DNA from: Morella rubra
Lineage: Eukaryota > Streptophyta > Magnoliopsida > Fagales > Myricaceae
Assembly: GCA_003952965.2 (NCBI GenBank)
Contig: CM025852.1
Span: 20,719,915-20,783,914 of the forward strand
DNA length: 64,000 nucleotides
Direction of reading: 5' to 3'
The position numbers and the translations under genes are program-made. Positions 40,664-54,082 of this stretch are shown piece by piece. The first letter of the stretch is position 1; every line of letters starts with the position of its first letter. The notes under the pieces are model-generated. The model did no database searches. It was not told where the DNA came from and saw only the letters and a program-made list of their open reading frames with translations.

Positions 40664-43600
40664 AATTAAATTCAGGACATGTTATGTTAGGGATGTATGT
40701 GAAATTATAAAGAAATCCACTAAGCGTACTGTTTGGTTTATTTTTTTTTCTGAGTCAGTTGGACTGAATGTAGGCTATTGTTTCGGTTTCTTCTTTGACA
40801 ATTCTAGACTCAGGTAGTAAAGATTATTAATGTGGTGTAATTAGAGTTAGTTGTGTTAACAATTCGATAGAAAGGCCGCTGACTCTTATATTGGCGGAGT
40901 CTTTAGAATGATGTATTGTGCGTTTCAGAAATCTGAATCTGATATGAATACATTTTGTGATGTGCATATGTGATTTGATGCTTTTAAGGTGAATCTATTA
41001 AGATAAAGTGGATTAGGTCAGATTAGGTTATCTTTTCTAATATTTGAGATAAGTAATGATTAAGAATGCGAGATGTTGTTAGAGGTGGTTTAGTACCACA
41101 AGACTTATGTAGCCAATTAAAATCCACATCGAATGCTCCTCTTTAGTCAAGACTATGGCACGTTTCATTAAATAGTTATTATATTCAATAACAGCTCGCT
41201 TTTGCCGCTTTGGGCTAGAGGAGCATCGATTGGCAAGAACCTTCCTCGGCGGATTGCATATGGTAGGTTTTTTGTTTGCATCTGTTGGTTAACTGTCAGC
41301 TTTGTATATACAATATATTGGGAGATACTGCTGTTCTAGCAGGGCAGATACGACTCCGACTCCAGTAACTCTAACATACTAAATCCTGTAACTCTTGCCA
41401 AGGTGAGCTATGGTATCGTAAAAACCCTGCCTACTGTTAGTGAACCTAAATTGGAGGGTGAAATTCTTTCAGAAAATTGTCACGCCATAAGTGGTGGTTT
41501 TCATAGTTCGTTGTGGCGTTTGGAAATACCATTATGGGGGGGTCTACAAGAGCCCTGTGAGATTTTTAGCCCACAACGTTTGGGGTAAGTGCAAGAGTCA
41601 AATGTGTCGTAAGAGTGAGAGATCTATGGTGTTGTTGTCATGGTGTTGGCTGATATTCGATGTCATTGACAGTGTGCGTCTTGTCCGGGCATTATCTTGG
41701 TTTGATATTCTTGTGAAATATATATTGTCTTTTGACTTTGATTACAAATTGAGTTACCTGAATAGGTTTTGCACTTGCCTGATACTGGCTCTAATGAAGC
41801 ATTTTGGGTGGTTATTTTTCGTTTTTTTTCTGATCCACCATAGCTAGAGTATATTTGACAGCATATTTCTTTATATCTTAGGTAGATATGAGGATGAGTT
41901 GAACAGTATTAGGTGGTTGTTGTTAGGATTGTGGGTTCTGTAGGTTATTTTGACTAGTTTTTCTGTACACAAGTGATAGTTTTGAAAATCATTTGAATAT
42001 ATGAATTGAAACATGAATTGTAGTTATAGATAATGTGTCTTAAGTGGATTGCCTGTCAAGACTGAATCAAAACAGTATGGTTAGTGGGGAGTTGTAAATT
42101 TCCATCTGGAGCTCTTTGGAGTGTTGAGGGACTAATTTTGGGGTGTGACAATTTTCAATATTTTTACAGTATAGATTTTGCTTTTGGGTATTGATTTTTA
42201 TCCTTTTATATAGGTTCGAATGCAGAGTGTGTTGGATCTGAAAGGATAGAATTACCTAGTGGAATGGCGTCTCTTTTGTTAGAGCACGAGTTGAGTGAGT
42301 GAGTTCGAGTGTTGGTAAGATGGTTAAATATTTATTTTTCTTGATCTCTTATGATATTCTATAAAGTTGCTACTATTGTATGTTGTTAGTATTTGTGATA
42401 TGTTGTGGGAGAGTGTGTGGGTGGATTGAAGGAAAGTAGTTGTAAAATCGAACGGCAGATGGTAAGTACTTGAGGAATCTGTTAAGAAGGATTAACTTTT
42501 TTATCGGAGATGTGAGATTACTTGTGTCTTATTAATGAATTCCATAGAGGTATGAGATGAAGAATTGTGTGAGAGTATTGTCTTATGTGTTATGTAATTG
42601 GTCTATTGCTTGATGTAGTATATTCCACATTTCTTGAGTTATAGATTTCAACTCTCTCGCCGCTCAGCTCGACTCATGTGGTTTTTGAGTTGTTGTTGTA
42701 TTGCATGGCACTTTATAGCTTTATGGGCACAGTTCAGAGCACCGATTTTGATTCTATCATTTTGCATTAAATTTTGATTGAGCAGAAGTGCAGTGGTGGA
42801 TAGCGCTGAGATTATTAAACAAGATTGCTAGGGAACTGGCTTGCAATTTATGGACGATGGCTCGTGGGGTGAAGGGGCATGGAGATAAGGAGGGACTTTG
42901 ATGTTGTTATCTAAGGTGTTTGAGGTTTTGTTTCAGTATTTATGGTGGGGAGTTTGGGGTAGCAGCAATGCAATCACTGGCATTTCAGTTGGTTTCCAGA
43001 GAAGATGCAGAGATAAGATGGATCTTCTCTCAAAGAAGGTTTTGGTCTGGGATTGGGGGGTATATTCTATTTTGCTTTTTGGATGCAAAATTTACATAAT
43101 TGTGTGATAAATGCGGGCAGCACGTATAGAGGTTTTTTTTTGTGCGGAACAACAACAGATCTACGTAGGCCGTAAAATCTATTGATAGATGTAGTGCGCC
43201 TGAAAATTCTAAGGTTAGGGAGGGGCATGCAGTCTTTGATAAGATAGATAGATTTTCTGATTATGAACGAAGCAGTTTGATTGTTGCTCTAGGCTAATAG
43301 TACGAGATTGTTGGATATTTTGGTATAGTTGTCTGTTGGTGAGTTCTAGTGAAGAATGGGGACTTAGAGGCAGGATATTCTGGTGAGTAAACTTTTGTGC
43401 AATGGAGGTTTGATTTGTGTATTAATAGTGATCTTTAACCACGAAATAGGGCTTCTTAGGTGTGTTTGAGTTTTTGTGATACTCAATGGCAGCAGATTCA
43501 AATGTGTTTGTGAATATGTGTTACGATGGGCGGTATGTGCTCAGAGATTTTGTTTGTGTCGTAGATTTGCTGAATGTCCCTTGCTGCAATTGTGTTGACG

Positions 43601-44930
43601 ATGAGTTGGGGTGACTTGTTGTATTAGATTTTTGGTATATTTTAATTAATATTTTTTCTTACATATTTTATGATTGGTTATTGTAGGTGGGACGCATAAA
43701 TAAAGAAAGTTAGTGATGGTTGCGTTGGTGATTTTGGTATATTTTATCAATTATTCTCTGTATTTGTAAGGTTTTATTTTAGCTTAGTTATTGAGATGCA
43801 GGTGAATGTTTGATTGACGATAACTTACTGTGGGACTCGTCGCTTATTGAGTGTGGTATAATGGATTTTGCATTTTAGGATTCTTCTTGAAGTAGGATAG
43901 TGATGGCAGGGTAGAGGAGTTTATATGTTGGTCTATTGTTTAGTGGTGGCACTTTAAACTAATGTGTGTGTGAGCTGCTCAGCATTAAGTGCAAGAAGGA
44001 TATACTTGGGCTCGAGCATTAATTGAGTGGGTTTCCCTAGATGGTTCATAAGTCGCAAGGATTCCTTCCGTTTTGGTAGGTATTTTTCGTCGACAAGTTT
44101 AGGAGGGAATGTGTAAACTCCGAACTTAGAGATGAGAGACATCACCCTTGTTATCTAAAATGTACATTGCATGGCTCTGACGCTCTTGAGTCGTCTCGCC
44201 GATTAGATGGCTTGCTCTTGGTTTGGCAAGCTTGCTCAAGGGGACATCACTGTGGCATGGGCGACGATTATTAGGGTTGGTAGATGCAAGGGGGTAGTTT
44301 TCATATCCTAGGTTGGCACTGCGATCATTTTCTACGAGGAAGTTATTATTCTCTATTATACTGAGGCAATTTCAACACCCTGTGAGAGAGCTAAAAATAC
44401 TGAGTGTTGATCCTTTTTTATTTAATTTGACGTTTTTAATTTGACATGTTTATTTGGTAGGCTGGTAAATTCGATTGATTTGGGAGATTTTTGGAGTGGG
44501 TTGGAGGGGGTAGGATTTGAGGATCGTTTTGGTGTGTGACTAGATTTTTTAGGGGACAGAGATTGTTTGTTTTTTTGAGAGAGGAAGTTTGTGGGTTAGC
44601 TGATGCCGGCAAAGGTGGCTGCTGTGATTATATATGGCCCAGAGTACGCTTTCCATGTCTCCTGCCCTTTATGCATCGTCAGAAGTCTAAGACATATTGA
44701 AGTAGGTGACTTGTATTGCTTCTACAATCCATTGTAACTCTGGAGAGCTTGATGGTTATGTTTGTCTCGAATTATATTTTGATTAAGGCGAGCATTTATC
44801 AGACATAGCCAGGGTGTATGACTATGTGGGCTTTTCATATTGGAGTTCAGTAGACCACGGTTACCATGTGGGAAGTGGAAGGTGTTCGCATTTAATGCAT
44901 CAGTCAGCAAGTATCGGATTTTTTGCTTTG
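40664..44930 (-). pseudogene. Insertion-riddled mirror of the CCCH gene's last exon and 3' UTR
   Basis: Read on the minus strand, short exact words of 59.77-62.1 kb recur in order, separated by extra bases. CCAACTGAAATG is at about 42985 (partner about 60850), CACCTTTGCCGG near 44610 (partner about 59930), and a GGAGCAT(T)CG word near 41136 (partner about 61899). Over 2.13 kb of the right arm, the left arm needs 3.79 kb, a 1.78-fold expansion. No frame survives. The plus strand looks strikingly G/T-rich here. Scattered short insertions rather than substitutions suggest uncorrected long-read sequence. Confidence 0.75.
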
Positions 44931-47900
44931 TCATTTATCTTCCATATTCTAAGATCAGAAGGGAAGTGCCCCGCCGTATTCCATTTGCGCAGCTGCAACA
45001 TAGAAAATGGACCTTGAACTTTTCCATTTGGGTCCTGGTAGTGCCACAGTTTGTCAGTCTCCAAAGTGTTTGCAGATTCTTCTGTCCTTATAGAAAGAGC
45101 CAGTTGGGAAACTTCTGGTGCAACACCACCAAACATTTCTGAACTCACCACTGCTTGACTATTCCAACCCACGGCCAATGAACCAGAAGCAGGGACCAGG
45201 TTTACTGGTGTATTCCAAGTAATGCCAGATGATTCTCTTTCCTGATTCAAAGAGGATTCATTTATTCTTTCATGAAGCCGAATAGCACCACCCTTATCTG
45301 GAGTGCTTGTTATACCAAATTTTCTGTTCTTCTCAGAAGACTTGGGGAAATTTTTCTTTGCCCTGCTTCTAGAATTATCCACGACACAAACTCCTTTTTG
45401 TGCTGGGATAGGCTCCCTCCTCTTTCTACCACGTCCAGAAAGTTTTGTTCCCAGATTATCATCTGCATGTACCATCCACCAAATAAACATTTCAAATTAA
45501 AACTTCAAGATTAAATAAGAAAATGGCAACATATGTTCTAGGTCCATAAATCATCAGCAGAGACCTCGTTTCTTTTCATCTAATTCTCCTGCATTGTCCT
45601 TGGACTTGAAGCTTGGATCCATCTTAGGATCAGTGTGTACTTCGGTGATCTCAGAAAGTCTGCGCTGACGTTCCTCAAGTGAGTTCAGAAGCTCTAATTT
45701 CTCCACGCATTCCCTTAATGTGCAACATGGTAAAGGAATACTTGACAAACAACCAATTTTCTTCACAACGTGCAAAATATAACAAACAGAGGGCAATAGC
45801 ATGCCAATGCTTAAAAGCTACATTGATTGCTGCAATGCAAATATTTCACCTCATGTTCTGTTTAATAGCTGAGAAATACCTTCAAAAAATGAATATAAAG
45901 AAAAATTCAAAGATATCTACTTCTCTTTATGCCCCTCATAACCCCTCAATTATAAAAAGTAGGATAAAGTCAAATGGTTGGGATGACAACAAGGTCACCT
46001 ATGCTCTATTTCAACACAGGATAGGACCGTCAACGAACAAAAATGCTGATAAACATGCGTACCAATACGATGACATTGAGATTGAGGAGGCAGGAAAATG
46101 AAAACAATGAGCCCTTCAATATATTCAAGATGTGGTCATTCTCACTATTGCCATGTATGCTTTCTTTGAGCTTTCCATTTATCCACCTAACCATCCTCAC
46201 AATCTATACTTAATCTATAGCAGAGGAAACATGTACAGGAATCTTTTCCCTCCAGTAAATTTGCATATCTAGATAGTTGGCCTAACTTTTGTCCGGAAAA
46301 ATCCAGATACGGCATTTGTTATCTAGCACAATGAGTTAAATTTGCATCCAAAAACTAAAAAAACAACAGAGCGGAGGAACAATCTGAAACAACAAAGGAT
46401 ATTCCTTCTTATGCCCCTTTTCACTTGCCCGATCACGTAAATGGTTAAGTCTTAATATCTCCACTTCCAGGCCCTGAAATATGAAAAGAGAAATGCATAA
46501 CGAAAATTCAGCTATGAGCTCTTAAGTTAGAACAGATCAAAACCACATCATGACTTCAAAGTGAATGCTGTAACTGACTAAAAGTATATTGAATATCTAG
46601 TGTTCATCTAAAAAAAAGCAGAAGCATCCTGCACAGAATGCTGCTTAATCTACTTGGGATCAAAAAGAAAGGAACTCACATTATTTACTCTCACTGCTTG
46701 AAGTGTCGTTGCTTTTGCCCGGACATCACCCTACAACAAATCACGTATTACTTTAGACAAGGTATACAATTTATAGCATGAAACATAGGAGGAAAAATAT
46801 CACTCATACTTACCACAGTCAACCTTTTGAAGAGCCCACATTTTATCCTTTGGCACAAACGTTTGCATTCATCCTGAAAACATATTTTAAACATCAAGAC
46901 CCAAAGCAAACTAGGAAATTTAATTGAAGCTCCAAAGCAGTACACCTCACCATTTGTGTCTCTTGCACACCTATAAATTTCTAGACTACAATTCTAGTTG
47001 TTTCAAGTTTTGATAGTCATATTCGTAAGTCCTTTCAAAACAGAAATAGCACATACAGCACCTAAAAGCACATACTGTTTTCAGGTCAGTTGCTCATGGT
47101 AAAAGAGGTAAAAAAAAAAATGTACAAGCTTCATTGCAATGGCTTGATTCAGTTACTCAATTTGTTTATCAAATCAGACATGTTCAATGTCTGCAATACA
47201 ATCACAGATGAGTATGCGATCATTTGCCTGGAAGAGACTAGTCTCTCTAGCATGGGCACTACCAAGACTTGCAAAAACAAGGTGCTCTAGCTCGTTATTC
47301 AGGCAACTGATATGTACACACTTGGTGGGAAGGGATGAGGAGCCTCAAATTTAGTGGGCAGGGGAGTGGTGGGACATACTGCACCTTTGCAGATGGATTC
47401 ATTGGTTGGGATGTGTCTGGGCATATGTGAAGTTATATGCCAGGAATGAGCAGTTTGAACCAACAGAAGCAAACAAAGAAATTAAGTTTGTGCATCAGTC
47501 TATATACATATCATATGCATCATGATATGTATGTATCTATGCTGTCCAACGCCAACAGCAGTAAATTAGTCTCAAAATAACAATGACCTAAATCAATAGC
47601 ATTAAAGTAGAAACAAATGAAAAGCTCAATACTCACATAAACTACAAAAAGTGCAGCGTGCACTAACAGCTACTTAAACATAAATAATTATCATGAATGA
47701 GGGAACAGTCATCATCGCTGTCTGTGATGGAAACCACTGTCCTATTATAATAAGAAAGCCCACAAAAAGGAAAAAAACTCCCTTTTCTACAATTTATAGG
47801 AGTTGGTAGCAGAAAACCAAAAAAAATGGAATCTAGTTTGATCACCTCAGAGAACTCCTGATTTGAAATCTCATCAATTGCTATGGCCTCTTTCTTGTCC

Positions 47901-50524
47901 AAATTTAATATCTCAAGCATGGCATCAGTACTTCTTTCCCCAAGTTTATATGGTTCAGCCACCTTGCTTGTACCTATCACAAAATCATTAAAGATTTTCA
48001 GGTTTTGCACAACATGCATTACTAATCTCTAAATGTAAAACATAACTTGGAGGATCAAGGTTGTATAACCAATACCTACAACTTGAACAAGCCTATAAAT
48101 TTCCTGTTTTTGATCATCGTTGAGTATCCTTATTCGCACAATCGAACCAACAACTTTTTCATGAAATTTGTCAGCATCATCCATAAGACTCTCCATCAAG
48201 TTACGCCGTAAATAAATCAAGTTAATGTTGTGAACATCAATTGCTGCAAATGCATCTAAATTAGTTGGTGATCCTCTCTCACCAACTTTTTTACATGCTT
48301 TACGCCTCTTGTCTCTACCCTTTGGGAGTTGGTTACAATAGTTCCCATCAGCCTCCACCTGGCTAGCAATAGCATTGACAACTCCCACCCTAAAAATATC
48401 CTCTGCTGAGGAACCATCTTTTATAAGAAAGTGAGATTCAAGAAGCTTAAGCATTTCAAAGTGACCCACTCGTTTTTTACCAAATAGATTTATAAGCCTC
48501 GAATCACAAACAATTTGGCATTTCTGATGAGGATCACGGAGATTTTTTTTCTTTATATACTCTTGCAACAGAGCCTGGACATCAAACTCAGATAGCACTG
48601 AAGTATCACCATTTCTCATATGTGCAACAAACTCCAAAAGCTCCTTTGATGCCCATCTTGTGCCTTCAAGTGGATGCAGCTCTTTGACAATATCTGATAT
48701 CTCCAAAGTTAGGGAGTCCTTCTTACTAAGGATAGGCTGCTTCTTAGCCTTCCTTTTATTGGAATTATTTTTTTCCAGGCCGGCACAATAATTCTGAAAA
48801 CTAGAACCTTTGTCATCATTGCCCTTATTTTGAAGTTCACCTGAAGAGTCCCTCTTACAAGCTATAGTATCAGTTCCTTTCCATGGATTTTTTGCTCGAG
48901 TGAGCTCGTCTAAAGTTAAAGATACTTTTCCCTTCAAAAACATCCAATACACCTTGAAAAGATACTCCCAGCTACTTCTATCATCAAAATCCACTTGAGC
49001 CTGCAATAAAAAGATTACCCGATATGGATGACAACGTCAAATGTAAAACAAACGAATGATAAACAGTGTAAAAAGTCTCCAAAGCACTCCAAGGCCATGG
49101 CTGGAAATCTTATACCTCACAGGTCTACAGGTACGAACAGCTATGCCAATTTCCCATCTGACGTTTTTCTTTTTTTTATTATTATTTTTTTTTTTGGAAG
49201 GGGGGCGCTCAAGAATGATTTAGAGGCATACCATTTCCTTATTTTCTTGCACATTCTCGATCAGCATCACAGTTCTCATGCACGTCCCACAAAGTCCATT
49301 ATTTCCTCTAACATTAAAATAATCAGCATCTTTAACACAACCCTTGCACAAGGAATAGGTGCAAGTATAGCACATATAATGTGCTGCTTTCTGACAACTG
49401 CTACATATATGCCAACCTGAAATGCATGAATAGAGAAGAAGAAATAAATCACTATACTAGTGGATATAACAAATGTAGCTTGATCCAAACTAGCCACACC
49501 TATCAAATAGCTCAACAAAAAATGAAGAACAGAACCAACTAACGGATGGTGAAAGCAGGACACAAATTGGAATCCGCACCATATTCCACAAAACCAATGG
49601 TATCATGCATAACAACAATCACATCAATTTATTGACAAGTGATAAGTACATCAAGATACTTATCTACTTAAACCAACGTATACGTCTGAATTCGTACACG
49701 ATAGTACAGCATATCCCTAAAAAATCCAATGTTTCCTACATGCCTACAACAGAACAGAGAATAACTCGTACCGCAATTCCATTTAGCCCTTGATTTAAAG
49801 AATGACTCATCTCGCTTGATGCAGGCTGGATGATACGCTTTAGGACAGCCCCTAACAAGAAATATAAACCACAAGTTGTAAATAAACCAACTTACGTTTG
49901 GCTAGTAGAAACAGGGTATCAACTTAATTTTTGTACCACCAACACCCAGGCAATAAATCGAAGAAGTTCGCTAAGTTGAGGAACTGTTTTACTTTTCCCA
50001 AGCCTTAAAACAATGGGAAATAGAAGATTTCCTTCGATTGTTCTAAGCTTTCAAAGGAACCAAACAGAGCAAACAGAAAGAAAAAACGAATCCTCAGCTA
50101 CTGGCAACACACACCGGCGATCACAGAGCACGAGGCTACCACCATCGAAACAGATGAAGCAAACATCCTCCTCGTCCTTTCCTCGGCGGCGTCGTAGTTT
50201 TGGTCTTCATCGCTTGATCCCTCGGCGGCCGCCCCCGCCTTCTCTTCCCCCGTCGTCTGCACTGCCTTCACCTCAACGTTATTCTTCATCATCGTCATCT
50301 TCTCCACCTCCGCCACGGAACTGCCCCCTTTTGCCGCCACGCCGGCCTCAGAAGCTCCGAGAGCTGCGAATCATCCATCTCCTAATAGCATCGCATTGAT
50401 CGACGGTCATGAGGTCCACGCTCCGCACCGCGACCTCAAAGCCGCCATGCTCTGATTCTCCTTCTTGAACACAAGGCCTGTAGTGACCAAAAGATTGTTG
50501 GTCCTCCCCGTGTAGTTCCTCCAT
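44931..50524 (-). pseudogene. Inverted copy of the PHD/SWIB/Plus-3/GYF/CCCH gene (frame-broken, 3'-degraded)
   Basis: Exons 2-9 and the start of exon 10 mirror the intact gene at 54162-61924, with identical translations (SWIB-containing exon 48076-49000, AT-AC intron 45720-46402, GYF region ending near 44931). Exon 1 (ATG at 50524) carries four deletions relative to the right arm: 1 bp near 50389, 1 bp near 50358, 2 bp near 50250 and 5 bp near 50175. The first shifts the frame and gives a stop after about 58 codons; together they sum to 9 bp, so the end of exon 1 is back in phase. Exon 10 disintegrates beyond 44931. As written it cannot make a full protein. Confidence 0.88.
45720..46402 (-). 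other. Mirror copy of the U12-type AT-AC intron
   Basis: On the minus strand the intron begins ATATCCTTTG at 46402 and ends ...GTTGCAC at 45720, identical in ends and branch-site-like word to the intron at 58298-58980 of the intact gene. Confidence 0.8.
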
Positions 50525-50584
50525 GTGATGGGCCAGAATTGAAGGATATCAAGCTCGTTCAAACTAAAATTCGAGCTGGCCCTT

Positions 50585-50603
50585 CGAAAACCCTAGGTTT
50601 TCG
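50585..50603 (-). promoter_or_regulatory. Mirror telo-box element
   Basis: Reverse complement of the element at 54083-54101, about 60 bp upstream of the mirrored ATG at 50524. It contains AAACCCTAG on the plus strand. Confidence 0.4.
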
Positions 50604-51999
50604 GACAAATCAGTCGTGGTGGACATGAGGAAATGGACTGGGTAGGATTGTGACAGGGCACTGTCAGCTGGAGAGAAAATGGGGTTAGGGGGAGGTGAGG
50701 AGGTTGAGAGCAGGACGACACCGAAAGACGGTCACTTGGGATTGGCTGACAGGGGGCTTTGGGGGGGTTTTCTTTGTTTTTTTTTTCTTTTTTTTCTTTT
50801 TTTTTTTTTACTCTTCCGAGAAGCGTCAAACGCGGCTCTTATGAGTCCTCAATTCTCCAATCTCGAGCACCACGTGGTAAGTGGGCACCGAGAAAAGGCG
50901 TTCCCCTTCCGGGGACCACACTTTGGACATTTTTTTGTTCAACGCTGAAAAACATGATCGAAAACTACCGCACTATTATTTTAATCTTCTTCTTTTCTTT
51001 TTTTGGCCTTTAGATAAAGAAAAAATTGTGTATCTCTCACTGATACATACAAAATTCATCGATTATTTGAGGCAATTGGAAGAGATACCTAATTGATATA
51101 TTTTAATTTATAAAAAAAATTATTTTCAATAATTACAATTTTAAAAAAATTCAAATGATGATACAGTCATCAATCTAAGAAGTTCAGACTAAATTATTAA
51201 CTAATGTTTTTGTTTATCAACAAAATTACATTAGTTGATAAATTAAAATTTTGAGATAAATACACTTTGTACGTTCAAGTTATAAAATCTTACTTAAGTG
51301 ATAGATTTACATAGTATCTTAATTAAGATCTTGAGTTTTCACACCAATTTCAATTAAATATTATATTTGTTGAGAGCTTTCAATTAAAAGACAGTCTAAT
51401 TTACACATTGAGTGTTAGAAACTATAATTCAAATAATAAATTTTTTAAAAAAAATTAAGCCTAAAAACTGAGATTTTACCATGAATGGTTAAGGTTAAAT
51501 TACGTTTTTGGATATCCAAAATAGTAATACTAATAATCCCTGAAAATTGACAAAGAAGGCATTGAGCAAAACATTGAAAATTATCAACACGGAATCATCC
51601 GTGAAAAGGTTGACATATTGCTTCGATTAGGGGACAAAACTATAGAGAAAGAGAATATAATTCCGTAATGGAATCCAAATGGGAGTGGCATGTTCCAAGC
51701 CTTTAATAATTGTTTTTAATTACTTGATTACCCTCACACACCCACACACACACGGAAACACGTAAAACGCAGACAACGAAAAACGGGACCAAAAGGTGCC
51801 ACCACCGGCTGCAAGGAAAGTAGTAACATTTAATTAATAAACTCCATATATGCGTTTGAGATTCGGTCCTCGGTTCTCGATGGAGAGAGACATTCGTCAG
51901 AGCCTCGTTGGATGTTTTACGATAATGGGATTTGGCCAGACAAAGGAAGACTATGAGTATGAGATATTCTTCAGACCCTCGCTGTGTTTTAGTTATAAA

Positions 52000-52890
52000 A
52001 TTTTGAGTACAATAATCGGTAAAAAAGTACAAAAATTATATAAATATACATTAGAAAGGTAATAAAAAAAATTTAAGTGAGAAAATTAATATTAATAAAT
52101 TACGATATGATATCGCTATAGACCGAACTTAGATGGTGAGCTGACGAGTATTGAACGTACACTGTAACGTGACGAAGAATAGACTAAGCCGTCTAAATCT
52201 GCAACGAACGGGAAGGAGCGGAGAAAGGACGAATGAGATTTTTTATTGAACTGTGTCGGTATACATCACCCTGTCGAATATTCATAAATTTTTTTTACTT
52301 TTTATTAAAACACACTCTTCACATAAATTTTTTGTTTTAAATCTATGTTCATTGTACTTTGACTTTGTTTGAAAGAGGCACAGTAGCGATATACCTAGAG
52401 TGATGTCCTTTCCAAGCTACGTAGAACATCAAAATCCGACAGAAGCGGATACGATGGTACTAAAAAACAGCAAACAGATGTGCGTTTTAAGTATAAGGAA
52501 AAAAACAAATAGGATAAGGCAACAGTCGCGGACGGGGGAGGTGTGGTTGCTGAAAAAAGAATATTCTCATTCATAGTGTCTTCCTTTTTTTTATGTCTCG
52601 GCCAAGATCCCATTATCGAAAGGTGAATTTAGGGAGACTGCGCGCCTGGACGAGGGTCCATGTGAAAATATCCAAGAGGGCTTTTCACGCTGACGAATGG
52701 GTTCTGGGAGAGTATATAATGGTTGGCATCAGGTTTGGGGATAAATAGTTAACGAGGCCTGAACGTAATGGCTGTGATATGGGCAGTGGGTTCTCTCTCG
52801 CATACGAGAACTCGAGGACGAATCCTCTCAATAACACAAACGAATATATTGGGTTTAACTTAATTAAATGTATAACTCCCTTCTTGCAGC
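52000..52890. other. Indel-rich axis region of the palindrome
   Basis: Words from 51.82-51.99 kb recur inverted at about 52.56-52.88 kb. Examples are TCCCATTATCG (right) against CGATAATGGGA (left), GCTGACGAATG, CTTAATTAAATGTATAACT and CTTGCAGC. The right side needs about 1.8-1.9 times the length. Between about 52.05 and 52.5 kb pairing becomes too weak to assign, so a non-repeated spacer of unknown size cannot be excluded. Confidence 0.6.
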
Positions 52891-54082
52891 GGTGGTGGCA
52901 CTTTTGGTCCCGTTTTTCGTTGTCTGCGTTTTACGTGTTTCCGTGTGTGTGTGGGTGTGTGAGGGTAATCAAGTAATTAAAAACAATTATTAAAGGCTTG
53001 GAACATGCCACTCCCATTTGGATTCCATTACGGAATTATATTCTCTTTCTCTATAGTTTTGTCCCCTAATCGAAGCAATATGTCAACCTTTTCACGGATG
53101 ATTCCGTGTTGATAATTTTCAATGTTTTGCTCAATGCCTTCTTTGTCAATTTTCAGGGATTATTAGTATTACTATTTTGGATATCCAAAAACGTAATTTA
53201 ACCTTAACCATTCATGGTAAAATCTCAGTTTTTAGAATTTTTTTTAAAAAATTTTATTATTTGAATTATAGTTTCTAACACTCAATGTGTAAATTAGACT
53301 GTCTTTTAATTGAAAGCTCTCAATATAATATTTAATTGAAATTGGTGTGAAAACTCAAGATCTTAATTAAGATACTATGTAAATTTATCACTTAAATAAG
53401 ATTTTATAACTTGAACGTACAAAGTGTATTTATCTCAAAATTTTAATTTATCAACTAATGTAATTTTGTTGATAAACAAAAACATTAGTTAATAATTTAG
53501 TCTGAACTTCTTAGATTGATGACTGTATCATCATTTGAATTTTTTTAAAATTGTAATTATTGAAAATAATTTTTTTTATAAATTAAAATATATCAATTAG
53601 GTATCTCTTCCAATTGCCTCAAATAATCGATGAATTTTGTATGTATCAGTGAGAGATACACAATTTTTTCTTTATCTAAAGGCCAAAAAAAGAAAAGAAG
53701 AAGATTAAAATAATAGTGCGGTAGTTTTCGATCATGTTTTTCAGCGTTGAACAAAAAAATGTCCAAAGTGTGGTCCCCGGAAGGGGAACGCCTTTTCTCG
53801 GTGCCCACTTACCACGTGGTGCTCGAGATTGGAGAATTGAGGACTCATAAGAGCCGCGTTTGACGCTTCTCGGAAGGTAAGAAAAAAAAAGAAAAAGAAA
53901 AAGAAAGAAAAAAAAAACCCCCCCAAAGCCCCCTGTCAGCCAATCCCAAGTGACCGTCTTTCGGTGTCGTCCTGCTCTCAACCTCCTCACCTCCCCCTAA
54001 CCCCATTTTCTCTCCAGCTGACAGTGCCCTGTCACAATCCTACCCAGTCCATTTCCTCATGTCCACCACGACTGATTTGGTC

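Larger units (their letters stand above)
40664..52000 (-). repeat. Left arm of a very large inverted repeat
   Basis: Mirror image of the DNA at about 52.6-62.1 kb. Matching features sum to 104700 (45554/59146, 47663/57037, 48029/56671), 104695 (49276/55419, 49668/55027), 104686 (50524/54162) and 104689 (50881/53808), so the arms are nearly gap-free from 44.93 to 51.8 kb. Translations from many paired frames are identical. Beyond 44.93 kb the match continues with very many insertions. Confidence 0.93.

Noticed and set aside
39596..40817. Three long plus-strand open frames of 350-404 codons
   Set aside because: They are open only because they translate the 1000-N gap; fewer than 60 real codons flank it.
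42898..43107. Possible unknown gene in the G/T-rich 40.7-44.9 kb region
   Set aside because: Read on the minus strand the text matches the CCCH gene's last exon with insertions; no independent gene is needed.
44722..45017. Small frames straddling the end of the clean left arm
   Set aside because: They are the frame-broken continuation of the GYF/tandem-repeat region of the mirrored gene.
50098..50340. 80-codon minus-strand frame as a separate small protein
   Set aside because: It is exon 1 of the mirrored gene read after frame-shifting deletions.
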